Positions 1-6,120 of a stretch of 7,638 bases of DNA are shown piece by piece. Under the pieces are notes generated by a model that worked only from the letters and a program-made list of their open reading frames with translations, made no database searches and had not been told where the DNA came from. The position numbers and the translations under genes were made by a program. Origin of the DNA: Candidatus Saccharibacteria bacterium UBA2866 (GTDB taxonomy: Bacteria; Patescibacteriota; Saccharimonadia; Saccharimonadales; Saccharimonadaceae); the NCBI GenBank assembly GCA_002350545.1, contig DEEY01000024.1, forward strand, positions 41,747-49,384, written 5' to 3'. Each line of letters begins with the position of its first letter. Position 1 is the stretch's first letter.

Positions 1-2715
1 ACCAGGCTTCTGGTTATCCGCAGTATTACTAGTCCTCAATCTATCAAATGAAGGTAATATTTTCTCCATCGCCGGAATTAGTAGTTTACGTTTTAGAGTA
101 TTCATTCTCTGCTCGTAATTTGGGTTTGCTACAGAATGATGAACCACTTCGCCATCTTCATCAAGTATAAAGTTCCCTTCATCATCATATTCCCACTCCT
201 CGCCACCAATCAATTCGTTGTTGATATTAATAGCATCCGTCAATTCATTTTCTGTAAAGATATGGTTCCAGTTATTTGGATTTAGAATAGCCCTCAAAAA
301 CTTAACCGACGCTGGATTTTGAACATTGATCGCCCCTGGCTTACCAGTCTTTTTAATACTATCTAGCACCCAAATTGCATATTGCGCCGAATTTTTAATT
401 TGTCGGTTTCCAATGCCAGTATTAAACATCGCACCAGCCCAAGCCGCGTTTGGTTTATACTTATCCATCGCCCGTGCAATTGTCGTACTATAACGTGCTA
501 AACCAATCTCATTTGGCCCCTGTGGCGTCACAATATCACCAGGTTTAATGCCAGCAAGTATGCCATATACATTGTTTATCGGATCAGCAATCGGAATATC
601 AAAGTTAGCCATCGCTTCTTTGAGGTAAGCAGCATCATCGTGATTATCACCGTCATCACCAGTACCACGGTGGATTCTTGCCACTATTTTACCGTCCTGA
701 TCTTTAAAATCGAAGTAAAGCCCCTGCGAGTCTCGTTTATCATATAAAACTAGTTTTTCCGGGGCCTTCGTTAATGCGTCACCCTGAATAAGTTCTACAT
801 AAGAACCATCATCATTCCTTAATCTCTCCCCATTTTCATCTACTGCCCAACCATCATCATCAATGCTATACCCAAAAGCAAAGTTGCGAAATTCTTTCTT
901 GTTATATCCATTATGGCCATACTTTGCATACATAACATTAAATTCAGCTCGTTGCTTTGACTCAACCTTTGCCGCCTGTGAAATAATCTTACCAAGCAAG
1001 CGTTCTTCTCCATCCGGTCCCACTACCGACCTTACATAACGATTAAATGCCACTTCATCAACTGGGCGATTGTCCTTATCGCGTTTATTTGCTTCAAGAT
1101 ACTTTTCAACTAAGAAATTAGTATCATTTTCATCATCAATCTCTTTCTGGTAAGCCGCTCGCCCAAAATCAATAAACGCTTTCTGGGCTTGGTCACTTAA
1201 CTTCGTATCACGAAGACCATTATTAAAATAACTACCGTAATGCCCCATTACATGCTCTGTGTGAGAAGCAGCATTCTGAGCTATCAAAGAATAATTACGC
1301 GCCGCTTTTGCGTTTCTCGTATATCGTGAAGTGCGCTTAGATTTACTAGTAGTATCACCAATTTCGCTACCTGCAATCTTACGGTTAATATACTTTGTAG
1401 CCTTACCAGAAGTAATTGCCATAGCATTTTTTGTATCTTCTTCCCTTAATGCCTTTCTTTTTTCCAAATACTGCAATAGTCTAGCCGAAGAAGTTACCCC
1501 ATTGGCCACAGTATTCGCCCGTCTATTCACCCGATGCGAATCTGCCCATGCCCGATTAGTTGCCAATGGCTTATCTGCCAATCCTCTAAGCTTCGCGTTA
1601 ATTCCACCAAGGAATGTCCCGCTCATTTGCATCAATTTCCATGCAAAGAACAACGGGAAAATCTGTACAGCCACCCCAAGGAGCAATCCGAAACCATCCT
1701 TCGCACTCATAATAATCGCAAAACCCGCCAGTGACGATGCTCCGAACAATAATGAAAACATCGGATAGAACACTAGCATCCTCGTCAATAAATCCTTCCA
1801 TTTTTTAAACCACTGCTCTGTATTTGGTAGCATATAAGCTACCATCGCGAGCGGCGAAATCATAATTAAAAGTGCCACCACCCCTTGACGCAAAGCAATC
1901 GTAATTAACCCCGTCACTACCGCCACAATTGCACCTAGCGCAATTGGTATCAACATCCAAATCATTCCAAACTCAAAAGCAATTGCACCCGCTCCTAACG
2001 TCAACGCTCCTCCATTCACCAATGCCGAAAACATGCTCGACAGTGTCACCGATCCGGCCTGCACACTGCTTGTAGCCAACGTCGATTCTTCTATAGAGGT
2101 AAATACCCCTCTCAGGCTATTACCTATAATGTTTGATACATCTACCGCCAAAGAACAAATCAAGAAACTAAGGTTTACTAATACCGCTGTTACAATTAGC
2201 TTCGGCAAAGCTTTTTTAATTCCATAGTTAGAAATCCCAAGCCCAGTTATCTGTGAATAAATCACTACCAAAAGGAAGATAATGAATACAATATTCGTAA
2301 TCCCCCGACAATATTTCCAAATCTCATAAATCGGCGACCCATCCTCAGTAGAAATCGGGCTCACTACCAAAAATTGCTCAATTTTATCATATAGCCAATC
2401 TACTGCTTCTGAAATTTTTCCGGTTGATGGACACACCACCCACCCAAGAGCGCCTAAACTCTTCTTACAATTATCCCCTGACGTATTACCAGACTTATCA
2501 GAATCATCATCTGTAGTTGTCTCTGCCTCATTTGTATTATCGTTTGTCGTATTTTCTTCGTTAATAACTGTCGTTTCATTTCCATTAGACACCGCATAAA
2601 CATCATTAGTAGAAATCACAGTACTACTCACCCCAGTTAAAAGACCAATGAGTACCAAAAAACTGGCAACAATCGCCCTTACCTTTCCAAGTTTTGAGGT
2701 CTTTTTACTACTCAT
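1..2715 (-). CDS. VirB6/TrbL-like polytopic membrane protein of a T4SS-like apparatus, with long soluble tail (C-terminus cut off by window edge)
   Basis: The minus strand reads 905 codons from ATG 2713-2715 to base 1 without a stop, so the end is missing. A signal peptide is likely at residues 1-41 (basic start, hydrophobic 14-34, V-Y-A site). A secreted-side linker rich in T/N/D/E follows (42-82), with C83 and C95 in a C-x11-C-P motif. Membrane segments lie near 139-157, 170-197, 236-292 and 312-362. They include GISNYGIKKALPKLI (160-174), VNLSFLIC (180-187) and SPLAMVAYMLPNTEQWFKKW (287-306), which I recognise from memory as hallmarks of CPR VirB6/TrbL-like proteins. From about 375 onward the protein is hydrophilic, at least 530 residues with no recognised domain. 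VirB6 proteins form the inner-membrane core of type IV secretion channels. The Shine-Dalgarno is GGGAGG, 11 bases before the ATG. It is divergent from a pilin cluster, which supports the call. The family call is fairly sure; substrate and tail function are unknown. Confidence 0.82.
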   Translation of the reverse strand, partial: MSSKKTSKLGKVRAIVASFLVLIGLLTGVSSTVISTNDVYAVSNGNETTVINEENTTNDNTNEAETTTDDDSDKSGNTSGDNCKKSLGALGWVVCPSTGKISEAVDWLYDKIEQFLVVSPISTEDGSPIYEIWKYCRGITNIVFIIFLLVVIYSQITGLGISNYGIKKALPKLIVTAVLVNLSFLICSLAVDVSNIIGNSLRGVFTSIEESTLATSSVQAGSVTLSSMFSALVNGGALTLGAGAIAFEFGMIWMLIPIALGAIVAVVTGLITIALRQGVVALLIMISPLAMVAYMLPNTEQWFKKWKDLLTRMLVFYPMFSLLFGASSLAGFAIIMSAKDGFGLLLGVAVQIFPLFFAWKLMQMSGTFLGGINAKLRGLADKPLATNRAWADSHRVNRRANTVANGVTSSARLLQYLEKRKALREEDTKNAMAITSGKATKYINRKIAGSEIGDTTSKSKRTSRYTRNAKAARNYSLIAQNAASHTEHVMGHYGSYFNNGLRDTKLSDQAQKAFIDFGRAAYQKEIDDENDTNFLVEKYLEANKRDKDNRPVDEVAFNRYVRSVVGPDGEERLLGKIISQAAKVESKQRAEFNVMYAKYGHNGYNKKEFRNFAFGYSIDDDGWAVDENGERLRNDDGSYVELIQGDALTKAPEKLVLYDKRDSQGLYFDFKDQDGKIVARIHRGTGDDGDNHDDAAYLKEAMANFDIPIADPINNVYGILAGIKPGDIVTPQGPNEIGLARYSTTIARAMDKYKPNAAWAGAMFNTGIGNRQIKNSAQYAIWVLDSIKKTGKPGAINVQNPASVKFLRAILNPNNWNHIFTENELTDAININNELIGGEEWEYDDEGNFILDEDGEVVHHSVANPNYEQRMNTLKRKLLIPAMEKILPSFDRLRTSNTADNQKPG

Positions 2716-2770
2716 AGATCTTCACGCCTCCCTTTTAAAGCCTCTTTGGCCCAATCCAAGGCGTACCATA

Positions 2771-2799
2771 ATTATAGCACGCATAAGCATTTTTGTCAA
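2771..2799 (-). promoter_or_regulatory. Consensus sigma70-type promoter for the VirB6-like gene
   Basis: Read on the minus strand, TTGACA (2794-2799) is separated by 17 bases from TATAAT (2771-2776), a perfect consensus pair, with TGC directly before the -10 (extended -10). Transcription should start near 2764, giving a leader of about 50 bases that contains the GGGAGG ribosome site. This predicts strong expression of the VirB6-like gene. Confidence 0.85.
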
Positions 2800-2865
2800 G
2801 AGGTAAAACAGTCTTTTTTACTTATAGTCAAAAATATTATATAACCATAAACATTATCAAAAAAC

Positions 2866-2893
2866 TAGACTTTTTTATGAATTATGCTAAGAT
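2866..2893 (+). promoter_or_regulatory. Promoter of the first pilin gene, predicted to give a leaderless mRNA
   Basis: An extended -10, TGC-TAAGAT (hexamer 2888-2893), is preceded by a weak -35 TAGACT (2866-2871) with a 16-base spacer. Exactly six bases separate the -10 from the ATG at 2900, so the A of ATG falls at the expected +1. No Shine-Dalgarno sequence is visible upstream of this ATG. Confidence 0.55.
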
Positions 2894-2899
2894 AAAAAT

Positions 2900-3646
2900 A
2901 TGATTAAAAAATTCTTTCTATCTCTTATTTTATCATTAACCGCCATTTTCACCGTCTCCTTAGTAGTTAATCAACCAATTCATGCTGATTCTTCAGCTTT
3001 TACTGGTGAATGTCGCTATTTACTCGGTCTCACTTCTTGGGATTGTGGAGTTGACATTTCAGATCAAGATTCCCTCAAAAATGGCATTTGGACTATCGCC
3101 GCCAATGTTCTCACTGATATTACAGTAATTGCCGCTTACCTCGTTATCGGATATGTCATTTATGGTGGTTATCAGTATACCTTCTCCGCCGGCGATCCCA
3201 ACAAGGCCGCCGCCGGTAAAAAGACCCTAACCCACGCCTTTATCGGCCTAGCTATTGTTATGTCTGCCAGTGCTATTTTAGGCTCTATCCGTATTGCTTT
3301 AGTTGGGGGTAGTGGTAACATCGGAAATTGTCTGTCCAATAATGGCTGTATTAGCCCAGACGACATGGTCGTCAATCTTATTCAATGGGTTGTTGGTGTT
3401 GCCGGCATAGTCTCAGCCGCGTTTGTAGTTTACGGTGGCATTACTTATGCAACTTCAGCCGGTGAACCTGGCAAATTACAAAAAGCCAAAACAATGATTC
3501 TCTATGCTCTCATTGGTCTCGCCATCGTCGCTCTTGCCGAAGTCATCACCGCTTTCGTCTCCAATATGATTCGAGAAGCTAATAAAAATGCCTATATTAA
3601 CGAAACCATAATCTCAAAGGAGGTCCATGAAATCAAAACTAACTAA
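2900..3646 (+). CDS. Tandem-duplicated VirB2/TrbC-like pilin-family membrane protein
   Basis: The 248-residue protein has a signal peptide (1-29, ending P-I-H-A) followed by two copies of the pilin-like core. Copy 1 contains YGGYQYTFSAGDPNK (88-102) and FIGLAIV (114-120). Copy 2, ninety residues later, contains YGGITYATSAGEPGK (178-192) and LIGLAIV (204-210). Each copy is a hairpin of two membrane helices around a basic loop, giving four mature helices. Each is preceded by a cysteine pair: C38/C49 and C144/C150. VirB2/TrbC pilins form the extracellular pilus of type IV secretion systems and are usually a single hairpin, so this protein may be a pilus-base or adaptor component rather than the major subunit. 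It overlaps the next gene by 20 bases. The start is set by the -10 geometry (leaderless). The family call is inferred from the core motif and neighbours. Confidence 0.75.
   Translation: MIKKFFLSLILSLTAIFTVSLVVNQPIHADSSAFTGECRYLLGLTSWDCGVDISDQDSLKNGIWTIAANVLTDITVIAAYLVIGYVIYGGYQYTFSAGDPNKAAAGKKTLTHAFIGLAIVMSASAILGSIRIALVGGSGNIGNCLSNNGCISPDDMVVNLIQWVVGVAGIVSAAFVVYGGITYATSAGEPGKLQKAKTMILYALIGLAIVALAEVITAFVSNMIREANKNAYINETIISKEVHEIKTN
3616..3624 (+). promoter_or_regulatory. Strong Shine-Dalgarno site of the second pilin gene, inside the first gene
   Basis: AAAGGAGGT lies within the last codons of the upstream pilin gene and ends two bases before ATG 3627. It fixes that start even though the two reading frames overlap by 20 bases, and it suggests the two pilins are translated from one mRNA. 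Confidence 0.85.
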
Positions 3647-4013
3647 AACATTTGTCTCTGCTCTTTCTGTAGTAACCAGCGCATTAGGCATCGTCCCCGT
3701 TTCAGCTGTCGATGATGTTTGCAACTCTAGTGCTTCATCCGAAGTCAAAAAAGCCGCCGGCTGTAGTGGTGGTGGCGATGATCTACCCAATATTGTCGTC
3801 AACATCCTAAACGCTATCATCGGCGTAGCTGGCTTTATATCTGTAGTTTGGATTATTATTGGCGGCGTCACCTATATGACATCTTCTGGTGATGCCAACA
3901 AAACCAAAAAGGCTCGCGATACCATTCTTTACGCCTGTATCGGCTTAGTTGTTTGTGTACTCGCCTTCGCAATTGTCAACTTTGTCATAATCAATATCCT
4001 GAACGCTGATTAA
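3627..4013 (+). CDS. VirB2/TrbC-like pilin with signal peptide
   Basis: A 128-residue protein with a signal peptide (1-27, basic start, cleavage expected after P-V-S-A). A short exported segment holds C32 and C46, which could form a disulfide. Two membrane helices (about 55-78 and 99-124) surround a basic cytoplasmic-type loop containing SSGDANKTKKARD (86-98). Length and layout match a VirB2/TrbC pilin: cleaved leader, then a helical hairpin. The segment at 76-125 is 44/50 identical to the third pilin downstream. It overlaps the end of the first pilin gene and has its own strong ribosome site, so it is probably translated at a higher level; major pilin subunit is a reasonable inference. Pfam-level assignment could not be run. 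Confidence 0.75.
   Translation: MKSKLTKTFVSALSVVTSALGIVPVSAVDDVCNSSASSEVKKAAGCSGGGDDLPNIVVNILNAIIGVAGFISVVWIIIGGVTYMTSSGDANKTKKARDTILYACIGLVVCVLAFAIVNFVIINILNAD
3736..3757 (+). repeat. 22-base exact direct repeat, copy 1 (in the second pilin gene)
   Basis: A 22-base stretch starting CATCCGAAGTC is identical to 7176-7197. It is read in the same frame in both places, giving SEVKKAA. Flanking bases differ on both sides. Here it encodes part of the exported segment between the two cysteines of the pilin. Confidence 0.8.
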
Positions 4014-4025
4014 CGTACAAACTTA

Positions 4026-4054
4026 TTGCATTTTTTAAAAAAACGTTATACAAT
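4026..4054 (+). promoter_or_regulatory. Probable internal promoter for the third pilin gene
   Basis: TTGCAT (4026-4031), a 17-base spacer and TACAAT (4049-4054) precede ATG 4084, predicting a start near 4061. The -35 is a partial match and the -10 a good one. No terminator is visible between the second and third pilin genes, so read-through from upstream is also expected. Confidence 0.45.
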
Positions 4055-4056
4055 AA

Positions 4057-4069
4057 ACTTAAATTAAGT
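4057..4069 (+). promoter_or_regulatory. 13-base perfect palindrome at the predicted transcription start of the third pilin gene
   Basis: ACTTAA-A-TTAAGT is a perfect inverted repeat with a one-base centre. It lies just downstream of the TACAAT -10 and covers the predicted +1. The position suits an operator or a start-site hairpin, but the AT-rich sequence makes chance possible. Confidence 0.3.
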
Positions 4070-4083
4070 ATAAAGGATAAAAA

Positions 4084-4380
4084 ATGAAAGATATTATCAC
4101 AAAATTTGGAATCCCCGAAGTACAACCTGTTGATGAGGCCAATAATAACGATCTTCAGGGCAATGTTATTGCCATTCTTAACGCCGTCATCGGTGTCCTC
4201 AGCTTCGTTTGTGTAGTTGTTATTATCATCGGTGGCGTCACTTACATGACTTCCTCTGGTGATGCTGGTAAAGTCAAAAAAGCTAAGGATACCATTCTCT
4301 ATGGCGTAATCGGTCTTGTTGTTTGCGTACTTGCCTTTGCAATTGTCAACTTCGTCATTTCTAACATTCTTGGCCAATAA
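4084..4380 (+). CDS. Signal-less VirB2/TrbC-like pilin paralogue
   Basis: A 98-residue protein with two membrane helices (about 28-50 and 70-95) around a basic loop SSGDAGKVKKAKD (57-69). Residues 47-96 are 44/50 identical to the second pilin, so the two are recent paralogues. The leader is absent: residues 1-27 are hydrophilic and acidic (V-D-E-A-N-N-N-D). A TAA sits two codons before the ATG in the same frame, so no longer start can be hidden upstream. It also lacks the exported cysteine pair and has cysteines only in the helices (C43, C86). Ribosome site AAAGGA lies six bases before the ATG. By the positive-inside rule the basic loop should still face the cytoplasm, so the N-terminus would have to cross the membrane without a cleavable leader. 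It may be a minor or membrane-retained pilin variant; function not shown. Confidence 0.72.
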   Translation: MKDIITKFGIPEVQPVDEANNNDLQGNVIAILNAVIGVLSFVCVVVIIIGGVTYMTSSGDAGKVKKAKDTILYGVIGLVVCVLAFAIVNFVISNILGQ

Positions 4381-4390
4381 TAGCTACTTA

Positions 4391-4420
4391 AATACCTCCT
4401 GTACACAGGAGGTATTTTTT
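4391..4420 (+). terminator. Rho-independent terminator of the pilin cluster
   Basis: AATACCTCCTGT (4391-4402) pairs perfectly with 4405-4416 over 12 bases around a tiny AC loop, and the stem runs into a T tract (to 4420). It starts ten bases after the stop of the third pilin and should end the three-gene pilin transcript. Confidence 0.9.
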
Positions 4421-4427
4421 ATTTATC

Positions 4428-4455
4428 AAAAATGCCCCGTCTCCGGAGCATTTTT
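4428..4455 (-). terminator. Terminator of the hsp20 gene (probably bidirectional)
   Basis: Bases 4428-4438 pair with 4445-4455 (AAAAATGC...GCATTTTT, with one G-T pair in the minus-strand RNA; a further G-C pair can close the loop). The stem ends in a T run on both strands. It begins 11 bases beyond the hsp20 stop. Together with 4391-4420 it insulates two convergent units. Confidence 0.8.
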
Positions 4456-4466
4456 ATTACTGTGAG

Positions 4467-4973
4467 TTATTGTATTGCAATCTTCTTTGGCGCTTCAGTC
4501 TTTTCCTTCTCAAACATAATAGTCAGCACGCCATCTTTGAGCTCTGCTTTCACGCTATTCTCATCTTCACGCACCTGTACAGGAAGAGCAATCGTTCGTG
4601 AAAACTCACCCCAATAGCATTCCTGAATATGCCAACGCGTTGTTTGTTCATCCTCACCCCCCGACAACACGCCAGAAATAGTCAAAATATTGTCCGAAAT
4701 ACTGACATCGAGATCAGATTTTGAGATGCCAGCGGTGCGAGCTTTAACTACTAATTTGTCGGCGGTTTCATAGACATCTACTGCTAGTTGTCCAGGAAAC
4801 TCGTCCGTCTCCACCCATTCATCTTCCACGACTTCGCTAACTTCCTCTTCTTGAGGGACATCCTCTACAACCGGCTCTGCAGTCTCCGCCGGAGCAACCG
4901 CGTCATCCTCATTAAGAAATACCGCGGCGAGGTCGTCTTCCATCAGCAAATCGTCACTGTTTGTACGAGCCAT
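4467..4973 (-). CDS. Hsp20-family small heat shock protein with acidic N-terminal extension
   Basis: A 168-residue protein. The alpha-crystallin domain covers roughly 61-156 and includes LAVDVYETADKLVVKA (63-78), the conserved A-G (81-82) turn, the NILTISG strand (95-101) and DGVLTIMFEK (147-156). The C-terminal I-A-I (165-167) is the I-x-I anchor that docks between subunits in sHsp oligomers. These proteins are ATP-independent cytoplasmic holdases. The N-terminal arm (1-58) is unusual: 22 Asp/Glu residues and a single basic residue (R3), unlike the hydrophobic arms typical of the family. A ribosome site GGAGG precedes the ATG by five bases. It is divergent from comF, with its own promoter and terminator. 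I see no CIRCE-type inverted repeat upstream. Confidence 0.93.
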   Translation of the reverse strand: MARTNSDDLLMEDDLAAVFLNEDDAVAPAETAEPVVEDVPQEEEVSEVVEDEWVETDEFPGQLAVDVYETADKLVVKARTAGISKSDLDVSISDNILTISGVLSGGEDEQTTRWHIQECYWGEFSRTIALPVQVREDENSVKAELKDGVLTIMFEKEKTEAPKKIAIQ

Positions 4974-5001
4974 ATTTCCTCCACTTATATTGTTATGCTT
5001 T

Positions 5002-5030
5002 ATTATATATCATCTTTATAGTAAAATCAA
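5002..5030 (-). promoter_or_regulatory. Sigma70-type promoter of hsp20
   Basis: On the minus strand, TTGATT (5025-5030), a 17-base spacer and a perfect TATAAT (5002-5007) lie upstream of hsp20, giving a leader of about 22 bases that contains the GGAGG site. The -35 overlaps the region where the divergent comF transcript should begin. Confidence 0.7.
5017..5022 (+). promoter_or_regulatory. Possible -10 element for comF
   Basis: TATAGT lies 15 bases before ATG 5038, with no good -35. If used, the leader is about nine bases, leaving room for only the AGAGGA ribosome site. It falls inside the hsp20 promoter, between that promoter's -35 and -10. Confidence 0.3.
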
Positions 5031-5037
5031 GAGGAAT

Positions 5038-5703
5038 ATGCCAAATATTGTAAAAAATACAACATTTCCAGGCCTTTTCGACCTACTTGCACCCCACTCC
5101 TGTAGGGGTTGCGGCCGCACCGGGAAAATCCTTTGCGATTGTTGTAAAAAAAACATGATTAAATCTTTCTCAAATTTTCATCCCAAAATCAACACCAAAA
5201 ACCTCCCTCCAACCTATTTTATTGGTGAACGCTCCGACTCTTTAGGAAAACTTATCCACGATCTCAAATATCAAAGCGTCCGAGCCGCCACGAAACCTCT
5301 CGCTGAAATCTTCAACGAAACTCTTCCAAAATACGAAGGTGACATTATTATTGTCCCTCTCCCCACTATCTCAAAGCATATTCGCACTCGTGGTCTAGAT
5401 CATACTTTTCTCATCGCCAAAAGATTTGCCAAACTCCGTGGCAAAAACTACCGAGTCGAACGGCTTCTCATCCGCAATCAGGATACCGTTCAAGTTGGTA
5501 CTAGCAAAAAAGCACGCTTAAAGCAGGCTGCCTCAGCCTACAAAATCAACCCAAAGATCAAAACCAATCCTCAATCCACTTATCTTTTACTTGACGACGT
5601 CTGGACCACCGGTGCTTCTATGAAAGCAGCTTATAAAACGCTTTCCTCTGCAAAAATTAAGAAAATCAACTTAATTATCCTAGCACTCAGCACTATCGAT
5701 TAG
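5038..5703 (+). CDS. comF: ComF-type amidophosphoribosyltransferase-like protein
   Basis: A 221-residue protein of typical ComF size. An N-terminal zinc-ribbon-like segment has C22-x2-C25 and C33-x2-C36. A phosphoribosyltransferase fold follows, with I-R-T-R-G-L-D-H (115-122, the conserved R-x-R-G loop) and the PRPP-binding signature LLLDDVWTTGAS (183-194; D186, D187, T190, T191, G192). ComF is needed for natural transformation in several bacteria, acting in the cytoplasm with DNA import and processing proteins; its reaction is not established. The start at ATG 5038 is preferred over an upstream in-frame TTG (4990) because AGAGGA precedes it and the family begins close to the zinc ribbon. Its last 24 bases overlap the convergent pilin gene. 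It lies between pilin genes, so a link to DNA transfer is possible. Confidence 0.9.
   Translation: MPNIVKNTTFPGLFDLLAPHSCRGCGRTGKILCDCCKKNMIKSFSNFHPKINTKNLPPTYFIGERSDSLGKLIHDLKYQSVRAATKPLAEIFNETLPKYEGDIIIVPLPTISKHIRTRGLDHTFLIAKRFAKLRGKNYRVERLLIRNQDTVQVGTSKKARLKQAASAYKINPKIKTNPQSTYLLLDDVWTTGASMKAAYKTLSSAKIKKINLIILALSTID
5655..5676 (-). terminator. Weak candidate terminator of the fourth pilin gene, inside comF
   Basis: On the minus strand, AATTAAG (5670-5676) pairs with CTTAATT (5655-5661) around an eight-base loop, followed by a short T run. It begins three bases past the pilin stop. The stem is all-AT except one pair, so termination would be inefficient. Confidence 0.3.
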
Positions 5704-6114
5704 AAGCGAAGTTTCATTATCGCCAGACTTTTTCTCGTCATCTGAATTCGGAAGTGAAGTAATTACGAAATTAACAATCGCATAGGCGAATACCGCAATC
5801 ACTAAACCAATGATTGCATAAAGTACCGTATTCTTTGCATCAGTCACCTTCTTCGCATCACCACCCGAAATTACATACCGAATCCCACCGATAATTAACA
5901 TAATTACCGCAATAATACCTACAATATAAAGAATCGTATTTGTAATCTGCCGAAATGCCCCAGTTTCGCCAAACAAATCAGATGGACAACCATCACATCT
6001 TGCGGCCTCTGCTCCCTCTTGCAAAGTCAATGCAGAAACCTCCGGCATCATCACAAGTCCAAAAACAACTGCTAATAGCATCATTGGTAAAATTATTCTC
6101 AAATACTTTCTCAT
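5680..6114 (-). CDS. VirB2/TrbC-like pilin with signal peptide and acidic C-terminal tail
   Basis: A 144-residue protein with a signal peptide (1-28, basic M-R-K start, E-V-S-A site). The exported segment carries C40-D-G-C43. Two helices (about 57-78 and 97-119) flank GGIRYVISGGDAKKVTDAKN (76-95) and YAIIGLVIAVFAYAIVNFV (99-117), clearly the same core as the pilins at 2900-4380 but the most diverged of the set. It ends in a hydrophilic tail (120-144, S-D-D-E-K-K...) absent from the others and finishing with C144. The final codons overlap comF on the opposite strand. It sits 42 bases downstream of tRNA-Ser on the same strand but has its own promoter. The -10 is six bases before the ATG with no Shine-Dalgarno, so leaderless translation is predicted. 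Confidence 0.75.
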   Translation of the reverse strand: MRKYLRIILPMMLLAVVFGLVMMPEVSALTLQEGAEAARCDGCPSDLFGETGAFRQITNTILYIVGIIAVIMLIIGGIRYVISGGDAKKVTDAKNTVLYAIIGLVIAVFAYAIVNFVITSLPNSDDEKKSGDNETSLLIDSAEC

Positions 6115-6120
6115 AGTCCA

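Noticed and set aside
1331..2227. Open frames on the plus strand (145 aa at 1331-1768, 64 aa at 2033-2227, 66 aa at 1534-1734)
   Set aside because: They lie antisense to the continuous 905-codon VirB6-like frame, have no ribosome sites, and their sequences look like complements of membrane-coding DNA.
4014..4083. Terminator between the second and third pilin genes
   Set aside because: The T6A7 run at 4031-4043 and the AACGT/ACGTT arms do not form a stable GC-containing stem followed by T residues.
3991..4377. 128-aa frame on the minus strand antisense to the third pilin
   Set aside because: It lies opposite a conserved pilin gene that has a ribosome site and terminator. The frame is low-complexity (N/D-rich), as expected from the complement of membrane codons.
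4974..5037. CIRCE/HrcA operator in front of hsp20
   Set aside because: No TTAGCACTC-N9-GAGTGCTAA-type inverted repeat is present. The TAGCACTC-like bases near 5681 are inside comF and unpaired.
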